In this document: positions 52,635-62,087 of the stretch, in pieces
Layout of the letters: every line of letters starts with the position of its first letter
Position numbering within the stretch: the stretch's first letter is position 1
DNA from: Endozoicomonas sp. NE40
GTDB taxonomy: Bacteria > Pseudomonadota > Gammaproteobacteria > Pseudomonadales > Endozoicomonadaceae
NCBI RefSeq assembly: GCF_040549045.1
Contig: NZ_JBEWTB010000002.1
Location: 2,370,001-2,434,000 of the forward strand
DNA: 64,000 nucleotides
Direction: 5' to 3'
Translations under genes and position numbers: made by a program
Notes under the pieces: generated by a model
What the model was told of the DNA's origin: nothing
The model's database searches: none
What the model saw: only the letters and a program-made list of their open reading frames with translations

Positions 52635-54083
52635 TCAATAACGCCAGAAGACAGGAGTAAACAGTACCAGAAGAGTAAATATTTCCAGTCGTCCCAATAG
52701 CATGGCAAAGGTCAGAATCCACTTTGCTACATCGGGCAGGCTTTCATAGTTACCTGCAGCTTCTCCAAGAGCAGGGCCCAGGTTGTTCAGGCAGGAGGCC
52801 ACCGTCGAAAAGGCAGTCACAATATCCAGACCAGTTGCCATCAACAGCAGAAACATCACAACCAGCAGGAATACATAAGTGGCAAAGAATCCCCAGACCG
52901 CTTCACCTACCCGGCTGTGTACCGGCTGGCCGCCCAGCTTGATAGTAAGGATCGCGTTAGGGTGAACCAGACGATGCAACTCACGAATGCCCTGCTTGAA
53001 GATCAGCATGATACGCACCACTTTCATGCCACCCGCAGTTGAACCGGAACACCCTCCGACAAAACTGGTAATAAACAGCAGCAGTGGCAGAAAGGTTGGC
53101 CAGACAGAGAAACCGGTGGTTGAGTAACCGGTTGTCGTAGCAATGGATACGACCTCAAATACACCGTATTCCAGTGATGTCCAGAAACCATAAGTATTCG
53201 AAAGATACAGGGTAAACACCGTGATCAGGGCAACGGTTGAAAGAACCAGTACATAGCCTTTTACTTCAGAATCCCCTGAGTAATGGGATAGAGTTTTGTT
53301 GCGCCAGGCAAAGAAATGCAGGGCAAAGTTGATGCCTGCGAAAAACATGAAGAAGGTGGTCATCGCATTAATCAAAGGCGACTGGAAATAACCAATACTG
53401 GCATCGTGGGTTGAGAAGCCACCGATGGCAATGGTTGAGAAACTGTGACTGATGGCATCGAACCAGTCCATGCCCGCCAGTTTATAACCAAGAGCGCAGG
53501 TAACCGTTAACGCCATATAGAGCATCCATAATGCCTTGGCCGTTTCTTTGATCCGGGGTGTCAGCTTACTGTCTTTTACCGGCCCGGGGGTTTCTGTGCG
53601 GTACAACTGCATACCACCAATGCCCAGCATCGGCATAATCGCTACCGCCAGAACAATGATTCCCATCCCGCCAAACCACTGAATCTGCTGGCGATAAAAC
53701 AGAATGGAACGGGGCATGTCGTCCAGTCCGGTCAGAATGGTAGCTCCGGTGGTCGTCAGCCCCGACATTGATTCAAAAATCGCATCTGTCACTGACAGGG
53801 ACGGTGCTTCCATCATCAGAAAAGGCAAAGAACCGACCAGCCCGAGAACCAGCCAGAACAGGACGGTAATAACAAAACCGTCCCGGGTTCTCATGTTGCC
53901 GCGTACTTTTCGGTAGGGAAGCCACATGGACATACCGCCCAGCAAGGTCAGGAAGAACGTGTAGATAAAGAGTGAAATCTCAGCCTCGCCGTAGATCAGC
54001 CCGACTATCATAGGCGGGATATTCGACAGACTGAATACCATTAATAGGAAGCCCAGAACGGGCATGACTACTGAAAGTTGCAT
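52635..54083 (-). CDS. trkH: Trk potassium uptake protein, membrane subunit TrkH
   Basis: This is the ion-translocating subunit of the Trk K+ system. The 482 residues have about 10-12 membrane segments with four pore repeats: SMSGLTTTGATILTG, FSTIAIGGFSTHDASI, ATTTGYSTTGFSVW and VASCLNNLGPALGE. TGFSVWPTFLPLLLFITSFV precedes the conserved GGCSGSTAGGMKVVR. Its regulatory partner trkA lies 184 bp upstream in the same direction. It imports potassium driven by the membrane potential. Confidence 0.97.
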   Translation of the reverse strand: MQLSVVMPVLGFLLMVFSLSNIPPMIVGLIYGEAEISLFIYTFFLTLLGGMSMWLPYRKVRGNMRTRDGFVITVLFWLVLGLVGSLPFLMMEAPSLSVTDAIFESMSGLTTTGATILTGLDDMPRSILFYRQQIQWFGGMGIIVLAVAIMPMLGIGGMQLYRTETPGPVKDSKLTPRIKETAKALWMLYMALTVTCALGYKLAGMDWFDAISHSFSTIAIGGFSTHDASIGYFQSPLINAMTTFFMFFAGINFALHFFAWRNKTLSHYSGDSEVKGYVLVLSTVALITVFTLYLSNTYGFWTSLEYGVFEVVSIATTTGYSTTGFSVWPTFLPLLLFITSFVGGCSGSTAGGMKVVRIMLIFKQGIRELHRLVHPNAILTIKLGGQPVHSRVGEAVWGFFATYVFLLVVMFLLLMATGLDIVTAFSTVASCLNNLGPALGEAAGNYESLPDVAKWILTFAMLLGRLEIFTLLVLFTPVFWRY

Positions 54084-54192
54084 ACAACCCCTGTTTTAGT
54101 TTTCTTGCTGCCATGCAAAAGCCTGACTCGAACGCGTTACCAATGTTCCTTTTGTGTCAGGCCCGGAGTATCGAAAACTTCAATACTCCAAT

Positions 54193-54211
54193 CGGCGCAA
54201 TGTATGCGCCG
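54193..54211. repeat. Short inverted repeat between trkA and trkH
   Basis: CGGCGCA (54193-54199) and TGCGCCG (54205-54211) pair around a 5-nt loop in the trkA-trkH spacer. It is not followed by a T-tract on either strand. Confidence 0.4.
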
Positions 54212-54237
54212 GTATTGTGTTGTAATAAGTATTAATG

Positions 54238-54262
54238 TCCTATATGGATAATCCACATAGGA
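54238..54262. repeat. 25-bp near-perfect palindrome at the end of trkA
   Basis: TCCTATATGGAT (54238-54249) and ATCCACATAGGA (54251-54262) are inverted copies with one mismatch around one base. It lies 5 bp after the trkA stop and contains a DnaA-box-like TAATCCACA. It could be a protein-binding site or an mRNA-end hairpin. Confidence 0.5.
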
Positions 54263-54267
54263 CAGGG

Positions 54268-55641
54268 TCAGAAGAATCCAAGCCCAACCTGGAAAAGTCT
54301 TTCCACCTCATGAATACGTTTTTTATTGGTTAGGAACAGGATGATATGGTCGCCGGATTCAATACGAGTGGTGTCGTGTGCAATCAACACCTCATCATTA
54401 CGAACAATGGCACCAATGGTGGTTCCCGGCGGTAGCTCTACTTCCTGAACGGTACGGCCTACGACCTTCGATGAACTTTCATCGCCATGGGCAATGGCCT
54501 CCATAGCTTCTGCAGCGCCCCGACGCAGGGAGTGTACGTTGACCACGTCACCTTTACGGACATGCTTCAACAGGCTGCCAATAGTGGCCAGCTGTGGCGA
54601 GAGGGCAATATCAATTTCGCCACCCTGTACCAGGTCAACGTAGGCCGGGTTGTTGATCAGTGCCATTACCTTGCGAGCGCCGAGCCGTTTCGCGAGCATG
54701 GCCGCCATAACATTGGCTTCATCATCATTGGTCAGGGCGCAGAACACATCGGTTTCCTCAATATTTTCTGCGATCAGCAACTCTTTATCAGAAGCATTGC
54801 CGTTGAAGACCATGGCCTTGGTCAGCGTTTCCGACAGGAACTGACAGCGTGACATGCTGCGCTCAATAATTTTAACCTTGAAATCATTTTCAGCGGATTG
54901 CGCCAGCCGCAAACCGATGTTGCCACCCCCGGCAATAATGATGCGTTTGTAGTCATCATCCAGACGCTGCATCTCGCTCATTACGTCACGAATATGACGA
55001 CGGTCGGCAATAAAAAAGACTTCGTCGTCTGCTTCCAGAACCGTTGTTCCCTTGGGCATAATCGCCTGACCCCGGCGGAAAATCGCAGCCACACGACTTT
55101 CGACGTTTGGCATGTGCTCTTTCAGATAACGCAGCTCCTGACCAACCAGCGGACCACCGTAGTACGCTTTCATGGCAACCAGCTGTGCGCGTCCTCCGGC
55201 AAAATCCAGTACCTGCAAAGCCCCCGGGCGCTCTAACAAGCGACGGATGTAGTTAGTAACAACTTGCTCCGGACTGATCAGTACGTCAACCGGCAGAGCG
55301 TCGTCACCAAACAGGCTGTCTCTGCTCAGGTACGCTGCCTGTCGGATTCGGGCAATCTTGGAAGGCGTATGAAACATGGTGTAGGCAATCTGGCAGGCGA
55401 CCATGTTGACTTCGTCACTGTTCGTGACAGCAACCAGCATATCGGCCTCATCAGCTCCCGCCTGCTTGAGCACAGAAGGGAAAGATGCCATGCCCTGTAT
55501 GGTGCGAATATCAATTCTGTCCTGCAGCTCCCGGAGTCGTTCACCATTGGTGTCGACCACCGTTATATCGTTTTCCTCGCTGGCAAGGTTTTCAGCGAGG
55601 GTTCCACCGACCTGACCTGCCCCAAGAATGATAATCTTCAT
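54268..55641 (-). CDS. trkA: Trk potassium system regulatory protein TrkA
   Basis: This is a peripheral NAD(H)-binding regulator of TrkH. The 457 residues contain two RCK modules: IILGAGQVGGTLAENLASEE at the N-terminus and IIIAGGGNIGLRLAQSAEND in the second half, each with a TrkA-C domain after. The order trkA-rsmB-fmt-def read upstream is the standard proteobacterial cluster. It starts 12 bp after rsmB. Confidence 0.97.
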   Translation of the reverse strand: MKIIILGAGQVGGTLAENLASEENDITVVDTNGERLRELQDRIDIRTIQGMASFPSVLKQAGADEADMLVAVTNSDEVNMVACQIAYTMFHTPSKIARIRQAAYLSRDSLFGDDALPVDVLISPEQVVTNYIRRLLERPGALQVLDFAGGRAQLVAMKAYYGGPLVGQELRYLKEHMPNVESRVAAIFRRGQAIMPKGTTVLEADDEVFFIADRRHIRDVMSEMQRLDDDYKRIIIAGGGNIGLRLAQSAENDFKVKIIERSMSRCQFLSETLTKAMVFNGNASDKELLIAENIEETDVFCALTNDDEANVMAAMLAKRLGARKVMALINNPAYVDLVQGGEIDIALSPQLATIGSLLKHVRKGDVVNVHSLRRGAAEAMEAIAHGDESSSKVVGRTVQEVELPPGTTIGAIVRNDEVLIAHDTTRIESGDHIILFLTNKKRIHEVERLFQVGLGFF

Positions 55642-55653
55642 GAATCAGTATCC

Positions 55654-56976
55654 TTAACTGCCCTGTGCCTGTTTTTTAATCAGGCTATAAAAGAATCCGT
55701 CCCCGCTGCCGGGAAAAATCTGTCGTCCAAACCCGGTATCGTGGCCCCAGTGACCTTCAATGGTTTGCAGGCGGGCGTCCGGGTGGCTGCTCAGAAATGC
55801 TTCAACCTGTTTGCTGTTTTCAGCAGGCATGACTGAACAGGTGGCGTATAACAGAGTGCCGCCCGGTTTCAGCAATGTCCACATCGTATTGAAAATGCGT
55901 TGTTGCAATTGCGCCAGAGCATCAATGTCTTTCGGTTGACGCAGTAGCTTGATGTCCGGGTGGCGACGTATAACGCCTGTTGCTGAACAGGGAGCGTCCA
56001 GCAGAATATGGTCGTACAGTTGTTTATCCCACCACTGTTCAGGCTGTGTACCGTCGCCATGCATCAGGCGTGCGGATAAGCCGATGCGGTCAAGGTTTTC
56101 CTGAACCCTTGCCAGTCGCTTCTCATCCACATCCAGTGCATCCAGCGTTATATCGTCGTTTAACTCAAGCAGGTGACAGGTTTTACCCCCAGGAGCACAG
56201 CAGGCATCAAGAACCCTTTCTCCGGGCTTTGCATCAATTAATACGCCAGCCAGTTGCGCTGATTCATCCTGAACGCTGACCCAGCCTTCAGAAAAGCCCG
56301 GCAGCTGATCCACAGGAACCGGCTTAGCCAGTGTAATGGCCTGGGGAGCAGTGGTGGACGGTGAAGCCTGAATGCAATGATCCAGCAGCTTTTTCAGATA
56401 GCGGTCGCGGGACAGATGCTTCTCATTGACCCGCAGAGTCATAGGGGGCTGTCGGTTGTTAGCCTTGAGAATTTCCTGCCAGTGTTCTGGCCAGCCTTTT
56501 TTCAGCTTACCGATTAACCATGCCGGGTGAGCAGTGGCGCAGATTTCATCGAAATGCTCGCTGTCCTGCTCGTCCAGACAAGTCAGCTCATCACTGTTGC
56601 GCTGGGCATTACGCAGAACGCCATTCACCAGCCCCCTCGCCCAGGCTTTGCCCATACTGCGCGTCACCTGAACCGTTTCCCCAATGGCGGCGTGTGCCGG
56701 AATGCGGGTGTAGAACAGCTGGTACAAGCCCACCAGAATCAGGCTGTGTACCACCTGTTCTTTCTTTTTGAGCGGCTTATCAACCAGCTTGTTTAGCCAG
56801 GCGCTGAGACGGAAGTAGTAGCGGATGGTGCCGTAGCAGAGTTCGGCCAGCAGGGCCTGGTCTTTTTTTGGCAACGTTTCCTGCAGGTCAGGCAGTACCT
56901 GACTCAGGGATTCACCGGATACAACCCGGGTGACGGCGGTGGCTGCCGCCAGCCTTACAGAAGATTTTCTGGCCAT
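55654..56976 (-). CDS. rsmB: 16S rRNA (cytosine-967-C5) methyltransferase
   Basis: This is a two-part SAM enzyme of 440 residues. The N-terminal NusB-like domain (LAAATAVTRVVSGESLSQVL) is followed by the catalytic core with RVLDACCAPGGKTCHLLELN and the catalytic cysteine in LLDAPCSATGVIRRHPDIK. It methylates C967 of 16S rRNA. The ATG overlaps the fmt stop by one base (TAATG). Confidence 0.96.
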   Translation of the reverse strand: MARKSSVRLAAATAVTRVVSGESLSQVLPDLQETLPKKDQALLAELCYGTIRYYFRLSAWLNKLVDKPLKKKEQVVHSLILVGLYQLFYTRIPAHAAIGETVQVTRSMGKAWARGLVNGVLRNAQRNSDELTCLDEQDSEHFDEICATAHPAWLIGKLKKGWPEHWQEILKANNRQPPMTLRVNEKHLSRDRYLKKLLDHCIQASPSTTAPQAITLAKPVPVDQLPGFSEGWVSVQDESAQLAGVLIDAKPGERVLDACCAPGGKTCHLLELNDDITLDALDVDEKRLARVQENLDRIGLSARLMHGDGTQPEQWWDKQLYDHILLDAPCSATGVIRRHPDIKLLRQPKDIDALAQLQQRIFNTMWTLLKPGGTLLYATCSVMPAENSKQVEAFLSSHPDARLQTIEGHWGHDTGFGRQIFPGSGDGFFYSLIKKQAQGS

Positions 56977-57920
56977 TAGCTGAACCGTTTTCCGGCTGTG
57001 AACAACTCTTTTTTGCTATTCAGCAGGTCGCTGACAGACATGGCTTTGCTACCGGGAAGTTGTACTTTGGTAACTCGCAGGATACCGTTTTGGCAGGCGA
57101 TATCCAGCCCTTTCTTATCGGAATTGAGCAGAGTGCCTGGCTCTTTGTCAGAGTCTTCAAAAACGACGATGGCTTCCCAGATCCGAATCGTCAAACCTTC
57201 AAATTCGGCTGTTGCAACAGGCCACGGGTTAAATGCCCTTACCAGACAATCAAGGTCTGCAGCGGGTTTGCTCCAGTCAATTTTCGCTTCTTCCTTGCTC
57301 ATCTTGTGGGCATAGCAGGCCAGATCATCATCCTGCTCTTCAGGTGTCAGAGTGCCTTCGGCAATCGCGTTGACGGCTTCGACCAGTGCCGGTTGGCCGA
57401 CTTCAATAAGGCGATCATGCAGGTCTGAAGATGTATCAGACGCATTGACCGGGCAACAGGCCTTGATCAGCATATCCCCCGTGTCCAGCCCTGCGTCCAT
57501 CTGCATAATGGTGACGCCGGATTCTTTATCACCTGCTGCAATTGCCCGTTGAATCGGGGCAGCACCGCGCCAGCGGGGCAGAATCGAGCCATGCACATTG
57601 ATGCAGCCATGCTTTGGGGTATCCAGAACTACCTGGGGCAGTATCAGTCCGTAAGCCACAACGATCATCAGGTCGGCATCCAGGGCAGCCAGTTCCTGCT
57701 GTGCGGCTTCATCACGCAGCGTCTTTGGCTGGTAAACCGGAATGTTATGCAGCAATGCCAGCTCTTTGACCGGGCTCGGCTTCAGTTTGCGTCCCCGGCC
57801 CGCAGGGCGGTCTGGCTGTGTGTAGACCGCAATAACTTCATGGTGCGAATCAAGTACTGCTTGCAGATGTGCACTGGCAAACTCCGGCGTACCGGCAAAG
57901 ACGATTTTCAGGCTTTTCAT
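56976..57920 (-). CDS. fmt: Methionyl-tRNA formyltransferase
   Basis: This enzyme formylates initiator Met-tRNA for translation start. The 314 residues contain the formyl-folate motif INVHGSILPRWRGAAPIQRA and the downstream MQMDAGLDTGDML, plus the conserved GTPEFASAHLQAVLDS at the start. A normal partner is def directly upstream. Here the two are split by a 1.7-kb gene (58036-59697). Confidence 0.97.
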   Translation of the reverse strand: MKSLKIVFAGTPEFASAHLQAVLDSHHEVIAVYTQPDRPAGRGRKLKPSPVKELALLHNIPVYQPKTLRDEAAQQELAALDADLMIVVAYGLILPQVVLDTPKHGCINVHGSILPRWRGAAPIQRAIAAGDKESGVTIMQMDAGLDTGDMLIKACCPVNASDTSSDLHDRLIEVGQPALVEAVNAIAEGTLTPEEQDDDLACYAHKMSKEEAKIDWSKPAADLDCLVRAFNPWPVATAEFEGLTIRIWEAIVVFEDSDKEPGTLLNSDKKGLDIACQNGILRVTKVQLPGSKAMSVSDLLNSKKELFTAGKRFS

Positions 57921-58035
57921 TTCGATATTCGGGACTTATGAATGGCTCCGCGGCAGCGGAATAAGAGATGACCGTGAATGATAAGGAAACTGCTACAGAG
58001 AGTAAAATCCTGGTTGTGGCAGAGCTTGAGGTACA

Positions 58036-59697
58036 CTAGTACAGCTGTGTTTGCTCGAGGTCTGAGAGAGCGTCTTCAAACAGTTCGATTAATGTTGTGC
58101 TTCCATTATTGTTTTGCCACAGCTGTTTTCTGAACTTTTGCCATTCTACAAACGTTTGTTTCTGTTTTAGCAGTTTGGTTTTCTCTGTAGAAGAAAATGT
58201 ATCGAAGTAATTTGTGAGTGTCATCAGCTGCTCATCCTCAGACATTTCTGATAGCTCAATAGGAAGAACAGATATATGAGGAACTCTTTCATAGTAAGGC
58301 AACTTTCCTATGGAAACGATGTCATAAAAGCTGTGATCTCCTGTACACCCGGCAACAGGCTGACTGGATGCAATGGCAACCAGGTCCAGCAGAGGCTTGC
58401 TTATTGGAAAAGGGTTGATCAGCCATAAAGTACGTCCTTTCTGAGTTGGGTGTATATATTCCGTGGAGCTATTATCACTGCCTGTCCAAAATACAATCCG
58501 TTGAATAGAGTTGTCTTCCATAACTCTGTTCAATAAGGTTTTTATGAATCTTTCGAGTCCTGGAGTTGCAAAATATTTTTTGAGTCTTTGAAAGCTTGTT
58601 ACATATTTTATGTCCTTTGTCGGATCAGCAATGGGCAGTGTAGTTGATATAAAGTCTAATTTTGACAGGTCATCGTGCATATAGCTGAAAAAATAAGAGC
58701 CATCGTTTTGCAGCCATTTTATTTGATCTTCGGTACTGTCTTTCCCTGATAAGATACTTAAAAATGCATGATTTGATTTAAAGACACTTTCCGGAACTGT
58801 TTCGTATAGTTTGGAAATACTGAGTTCTGAGAAATTTTCAGCCATTATTTTTTGGCTTTCAGAGAGTAGTAAGCCTATTTTGTGTCGCCCTGATGTCTGT
58901 CCATTATATGAAAAGTAAGAGCTTGAGTGGTTGTCTTCGCAAAAAGAATTGACTTTATTTGAGTGTTTTGACTTTACCCCGAAAGAATAGTTTTTTTCTC
59001 CCAGTAAATTTATCCTGAGATTACTATCATTTTCTGAAGGTTCTTCATTTTCCAGATTATCATCTTCTTCATCATCGTCTTCATCGTTAAAAACATCCGC
59101 AGTGAACCACCAATTTTTTTTGAGGAGTGACAAATCGCTTTGTTCCAGATGCCAGCCATCATTCAAACCCGATATTGCTTCAGTAGCTACCGACATGCCG
59201 GGATCTCCGTCACAGTAAAACATTTCAGTAATATTGAGTTTTACAGAGAGGCCCAAATCATTTAGGTGTTTCACAAGAAATAAATTTTCTGGTTCTGAAC
59301 CAACATGAGCCAGAACGGTATTGGTGGCGTTCTTTCCTTCTAGAAATTGAGATAATAATTTTCCTTCACCTGCGCTTATAGAGGGACTGGCTTCTTCTGA
59401 GCCTGTATTTGTAATCCAGATGACAGAATTTTCTTCAAACTCTTTTGAATATATTTTTAATACAGTTTCTTTTTTATGAGGTTCTCCATAGAGAATCAAG
59501 CTGACGTTTGCGTCCGTTATTTTGTTATTTAGCAGATGGTATATTTTGACACCATATGCGTAATCCCCCAGCCCTTTTGAGGCACTTGCTGCCATGAGAA
59601 TTATATTTTCTTTATTCTTGCTTAAGTGGTTATCCTCTGCAGCCAGAGGTAAAACACTCAGGTAAAGTATTATGGCTGGTAATATTTTTTTTAACAT
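58036..59697 (-). CDS. Large exported unknown, possible glycosyltransferase-like, inserted between fmt and def
   Basis: I do not recognise this protein of about 553 residues. The ATG at 59697 gives a clear signal peptide (MLKKILPAIILYLSVLPLAA); the frame opens 20 residues earlier without one. The first segment (IILMAASASKGLGDYAYGVK) and the later GCTGDHSFYDIVSIGKLPYY, with a G-x-x-S-F-x-x-x-x-S-x-G-K pattern, resemble the donor-binding region of GT-B glycosyltransferases, such as EarP-type proteins. A very acidic run (about 20 residues, DEDDDEEDD) lies near the middle. Base composition is visibly more AT-rich than the housekeeping neighbours, suggesting transfer. Function is unproven. Confidence 0.7.
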   Translation of the reverse strand: MLKKILPAIILYLSVLPLAAEDNHLSKNKENIILMAASASKGLGDYAYGVKIYHLLNNKITDANVSLILYGEPHKKETVLKIYSKEFEENSVIWITNTGSEEASPSISAGEGKLLSQFLEGKNATNTVLAHVGSEPENLFLVKHLNDLGLSVKLNITEMFYCDGDPGMSVATEAISGLNDGWHLEQSDLSLLKKNWWFTADVFNDEDDDEEDDNLENEEPSENDSNLRINLLGEKNYSFGVKSKHSNKVNSFCEDNHSSSYFSYNGQTSGRHKIGLLLSESQKIMAENFSELSISKLYETVPESVFKSNHAFLSILSGKDSTEDQIKWLQNDGSYFFSYMHDDLSKLDFISTTLPIADPTKDIKYVTSFQRLKKYFATPGLERFIKTLLNRVMEDNSIQRIVFWTGSDNSSTEYIHPTQKGRTLWLINPFPISKPLLDLVAIASSQPVAGCTGDHSFYDIVSIGKLPYYERVPHISVLPIELSEMSEDEQLMTLTNYFDTFSSTEKTKLLKQKQTFVEWQKFRKQLWQNNNGSTTLIELFEDALSDLEQTQLY

Positions 59698-59770
59698 TGT
59701 TGCATCCACAGTTTTTCTGTAGATGTTATCGGCATGACTCAAGTCTATGTAAGTCATGCCGGGCTAACAA

Positions 59771-60280
59771 TCAGGCAGTAGTCAGGCGCTTGTGCTTAAC
59801 CATCTTCTTGCGAATACGATCCTGCTTCAGTTTGGACAGATAATCCACAAACAGTTTGCCATTCAGATGGTCGATTTCGTGCTGAACGCACACGGCAGCC
59901 AGACCATCGAAATCCATAGAGTATTCTTTGCCGTCACGGTCCAGAGCGGTCAGGCGCACGGAGGCAGGACGGTCCAGCAACTCAAAAACACCCGGTACCG
60001 ATAAACAGCCTTCGGAGATATCGGTCAGCTCGTCTGTCAGGGATTCAAATGTTGGGTTAATCAGAACCAGAGGCTCGCTGTTGTCTTCTGAGAAGTCCAT
60101 CACCACGATGCGCTGGTGGATATTCACCTGAGTCGCAGCCAGACCAACGCCTTTGGCGTCATACATGGTTTCCAGCATGTCATCAACGATCTTGCGAACA
60201 TCGTTGTTCACGTCGGCGACCGGGCTGGCGATGGTGCGCAGTCTTTCGTCAGGGTATTCCAGAATATCGAGCAGTGCCAT
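59771..60280 (-). CDS. def: Peptide deformylase
   Basis: This metalloenzyme removes formyl groups from nascent proteins. From the ATG at 60280 the product is 169 residues, as in E. coli, starting MALLDILEYPDERLRTIASP. Motifs are GVGLAATQVN, EGCLSVPGV and QHEIDHLNGKLF (the HExxH metal site). The open frame reaches 60472, but the 64 extra residues are not family-like. It is usually joined to fmt; here an insertion separates them. Confidence 0.97.
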   Translation of the reverse strand: MALLDILEYPDERLRTIASPVADVNNDVRKIVDDMLETMYDAKGVGLAATQVNIHQRIVVMDFSEDNSEPLVLINPTFESLTDELTDISEGCLSVPGVFELLDRPASVRLTALDRDGKEYSMDFDGLAAVCVQHEIDHLNGKLFVDYLSKLKQDRIRKKMVKHKRLTTA

Positions 60281-60417
60281 GAGAGTCTCTGATAGAAAAT
60301 TTTGATTAGAAACTAATTTTAAATATCTTTTTGGTATATAGGTAGTTTTAAGTACATTGGTACTCATCTGCAAGACTCGAAAGGGGGAGTTGCCAGAAAA
60401 TTGTGGAGGTGTTGTGG

Positions 60418-60840
60418 TTACCTTACGACAGGCCAGTCTTTTGCCGACTGCCATAAACCAGCAATACTGCAATGGCCTGTATCTCCCGCATGAGAAATCA
60501 TCAGGCCGACCAGCTGATCTACCGCCTCATCAACATAGCCTTTTTTTCTCAACAGGGACGCCATGGCAGGAGCGGCCTGGTTGATGATAAAAGAGGACTG
60601 TTTTTGCGGATCAAACTGGCTGTTCTGGCGGTAAGAAGGTGTATTCAGCACCCAGTTGATAAACGCGAGCTTTCGTCCCTGAAAGTCTTTAAGAGCCCGT
60701 AAAATGGCAGTGTTGATGATTTTGTTGGAATATCCTTTTGCCTGCAGTTCTGTTAATGCCCACTGGTAAAGCCTTTGTCTTGCTTTTGCCTGTTGAGAGG
60801 AAGAGTCATGAGCCAGTGTATTGGATGTGGTTTTATTCAT
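60418..60840 (-). CDS. Unknown small helical protein
   Basis: I do not recognise this 140-residue protein. It is mostly helical with a polar N-terminus (MNKTTSNTLAHDSSSQQAKA) and several short charged helices (RLYQWALTELQAKGYSNKI). No signal peptide or membrane segment is seen. It is upstream of def on the minus strand and divergent from the LysM gene. Confidence 0.55.
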   Translation of the reverse strand: MNKTTSNTLAHDSSSQQAKARQRLYQWALTELQAKGYSNKIINTAILRALKDFQGRKLAFINWVLNTPSYRQNSQFDPQKQSSFIINQAAPAMASLLRKKGYVDEAVDQLVGLMISHAGDTGHCSIAGLWQSAKDWPVVR

Positions 60841-61052
60841 TGTCGGAACAGGGAAAGTAATGACGCTTTAAGCCCTATCGGCCATCAACACCGGTCTTTC
60901 ACTTTCCAGATGTCTGGTAACAGCAAAAGCGTATGCATATTCAGAAAGGGGTACTCTGGTCGAAACTGTAGATAACATTCATTGCTCGATTTGAGCGCTA
61001 ATTGATACACTTCGGGCAATGATAAAAATAAAAAATCAAGGGTCGCTCTGAC

Positions 61053-62087
61053 ATGAGAAGCTTCGTTCTTGGGGTCTTACTAGCGTGTATTGCTATATCG
61101 GGTTCTGCCTTTGAAAGTCCGATCAAACCGGACTCCCCAAGAGAATATATTGTTACCAGAGGCGATACCCTGTGGGATATATCCAACCGATTCCTGAAAA
61201 GCCCCTGGCTGTGGCCGGAAATCTGGCATGCGAATGCCCAGATTCATAATCCGCATCTTATTTTTCCCGGAGATGTCATCAGTCTTGTGTATGTCGACGG
61301 TCGCCCACGACTGACGATTGTACGACGAGGTGAAAGTGGCCGGACGATAAAACTCAGCCCGAAAGTTCGCACACTCCCGGCAGAATCTGCCATTCCTGCT
61401 ATTCCCCTGCAGGCAATAGACTCCTTCCTGAACAACAGCCGGATATTTAACAATATGCAGGAAATGGAGGCGGCTCCCTATGTGTTTGCGACCAAACAGC
61501 AGAGGATTATCGCCGGTACAGGAGACCGGATTTATGCCAGAGGTCAGGTGAAGGCCCTGTATGGACGAACCCTTGGGGTTTACCGCTCGGGTAAAGTGAT
61601 TTCCGACCCTGTGAGTGGTGAGCTTCTGGGTGTGGTGGCGATAGACATTGCCAACGCAGCAATGGTTAAAACCTCCAGCGATGTTGCCACCCTGAGGCTG
61701 ATTGACAGTAACATGGAGGTTCGTGCCGGTGACCGGGTGTTACCCGCCGATACCTTTTCGCAAATGACAGCCTTTTTTCCCCGTGCTCCGGATGCTCCTG
61801 TGGAAGGAGCCGTTGTGTCTGTGCTTGATGGCGTTGACAGAGTCGGTCGACTCAATACGGTTATTATCAACAAAGGCTTGCGGGAAGGTTTAAAACAGGG
61901 CGACCTTCTGACTGTCCATAAAAGTCTGCTGGTTAAAGACCCAGTCTCCGGACAGAACATTCAGCTGCCACCTGAGAGGGTGGGAATGATAATGGTTTAT
62001 CGCCCGTTCGAAAAATTGAGCTATGGTATTGTGCTGTTAGCAAACGAAGACATCAGTATTGGGGATAACATAAAGAGTCCGGAATGA
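61053..62087 (+). CDS. LysM-domain exported protein, cell-wall binding
   Basis: This is a periplasmic peptidoglycan-binding protein. The 344 residues have a signal peptide (MRSFVLGVLLACIAISGSAF) and a LysM module near residues 30-80 (REYIVTRGDTLWDISNRFLK, followed by SPWLWPEIWHANAQI). The downstream part is strand-rich and of unknown fold. It overlaps dprA by 4 bp (ATGA at 62084-62087) and is the usual neighbour upstream of dprA in Pseudomonas. It probably acts on or senses the wall. Confidence 0.9.
   Translation: MRSFVLGVLLACIAISGSAFESPIKPDSPREYIVTRGDTLWDISNRFLKSPWLWPEIWHANAQIHNPHLIFPGDVISLVYVDGRPRLTIVRRGESGRTIKLSPKVRTLPAESAIPAIPLQAIDSFLNNSRIFNNMQEMEAAPYVFATKQQRIIAGTGDRIYARGQVKALYGRTLGVYRSGKVISDPVSGELLGVVAIDIANAAMVKTSSDVATLRLIDSNMEVRAGDRVLPADTFSQMTAFFPRAPDAPVEGAVVSVLDGVDRVGRLNTVIINKGLREGLKQGDLLTVHKSLLVKDPVSGQNIQLPPERVGMIMVYRPFEKLSYGIVLLANEDISIGDNIKSPE

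Noticed and set aside
57969..58040. 23-codon plus-strand frame between fmt and the exported unknown
   Set aside because: Too short, and no ribosome site or conservation could be judged.
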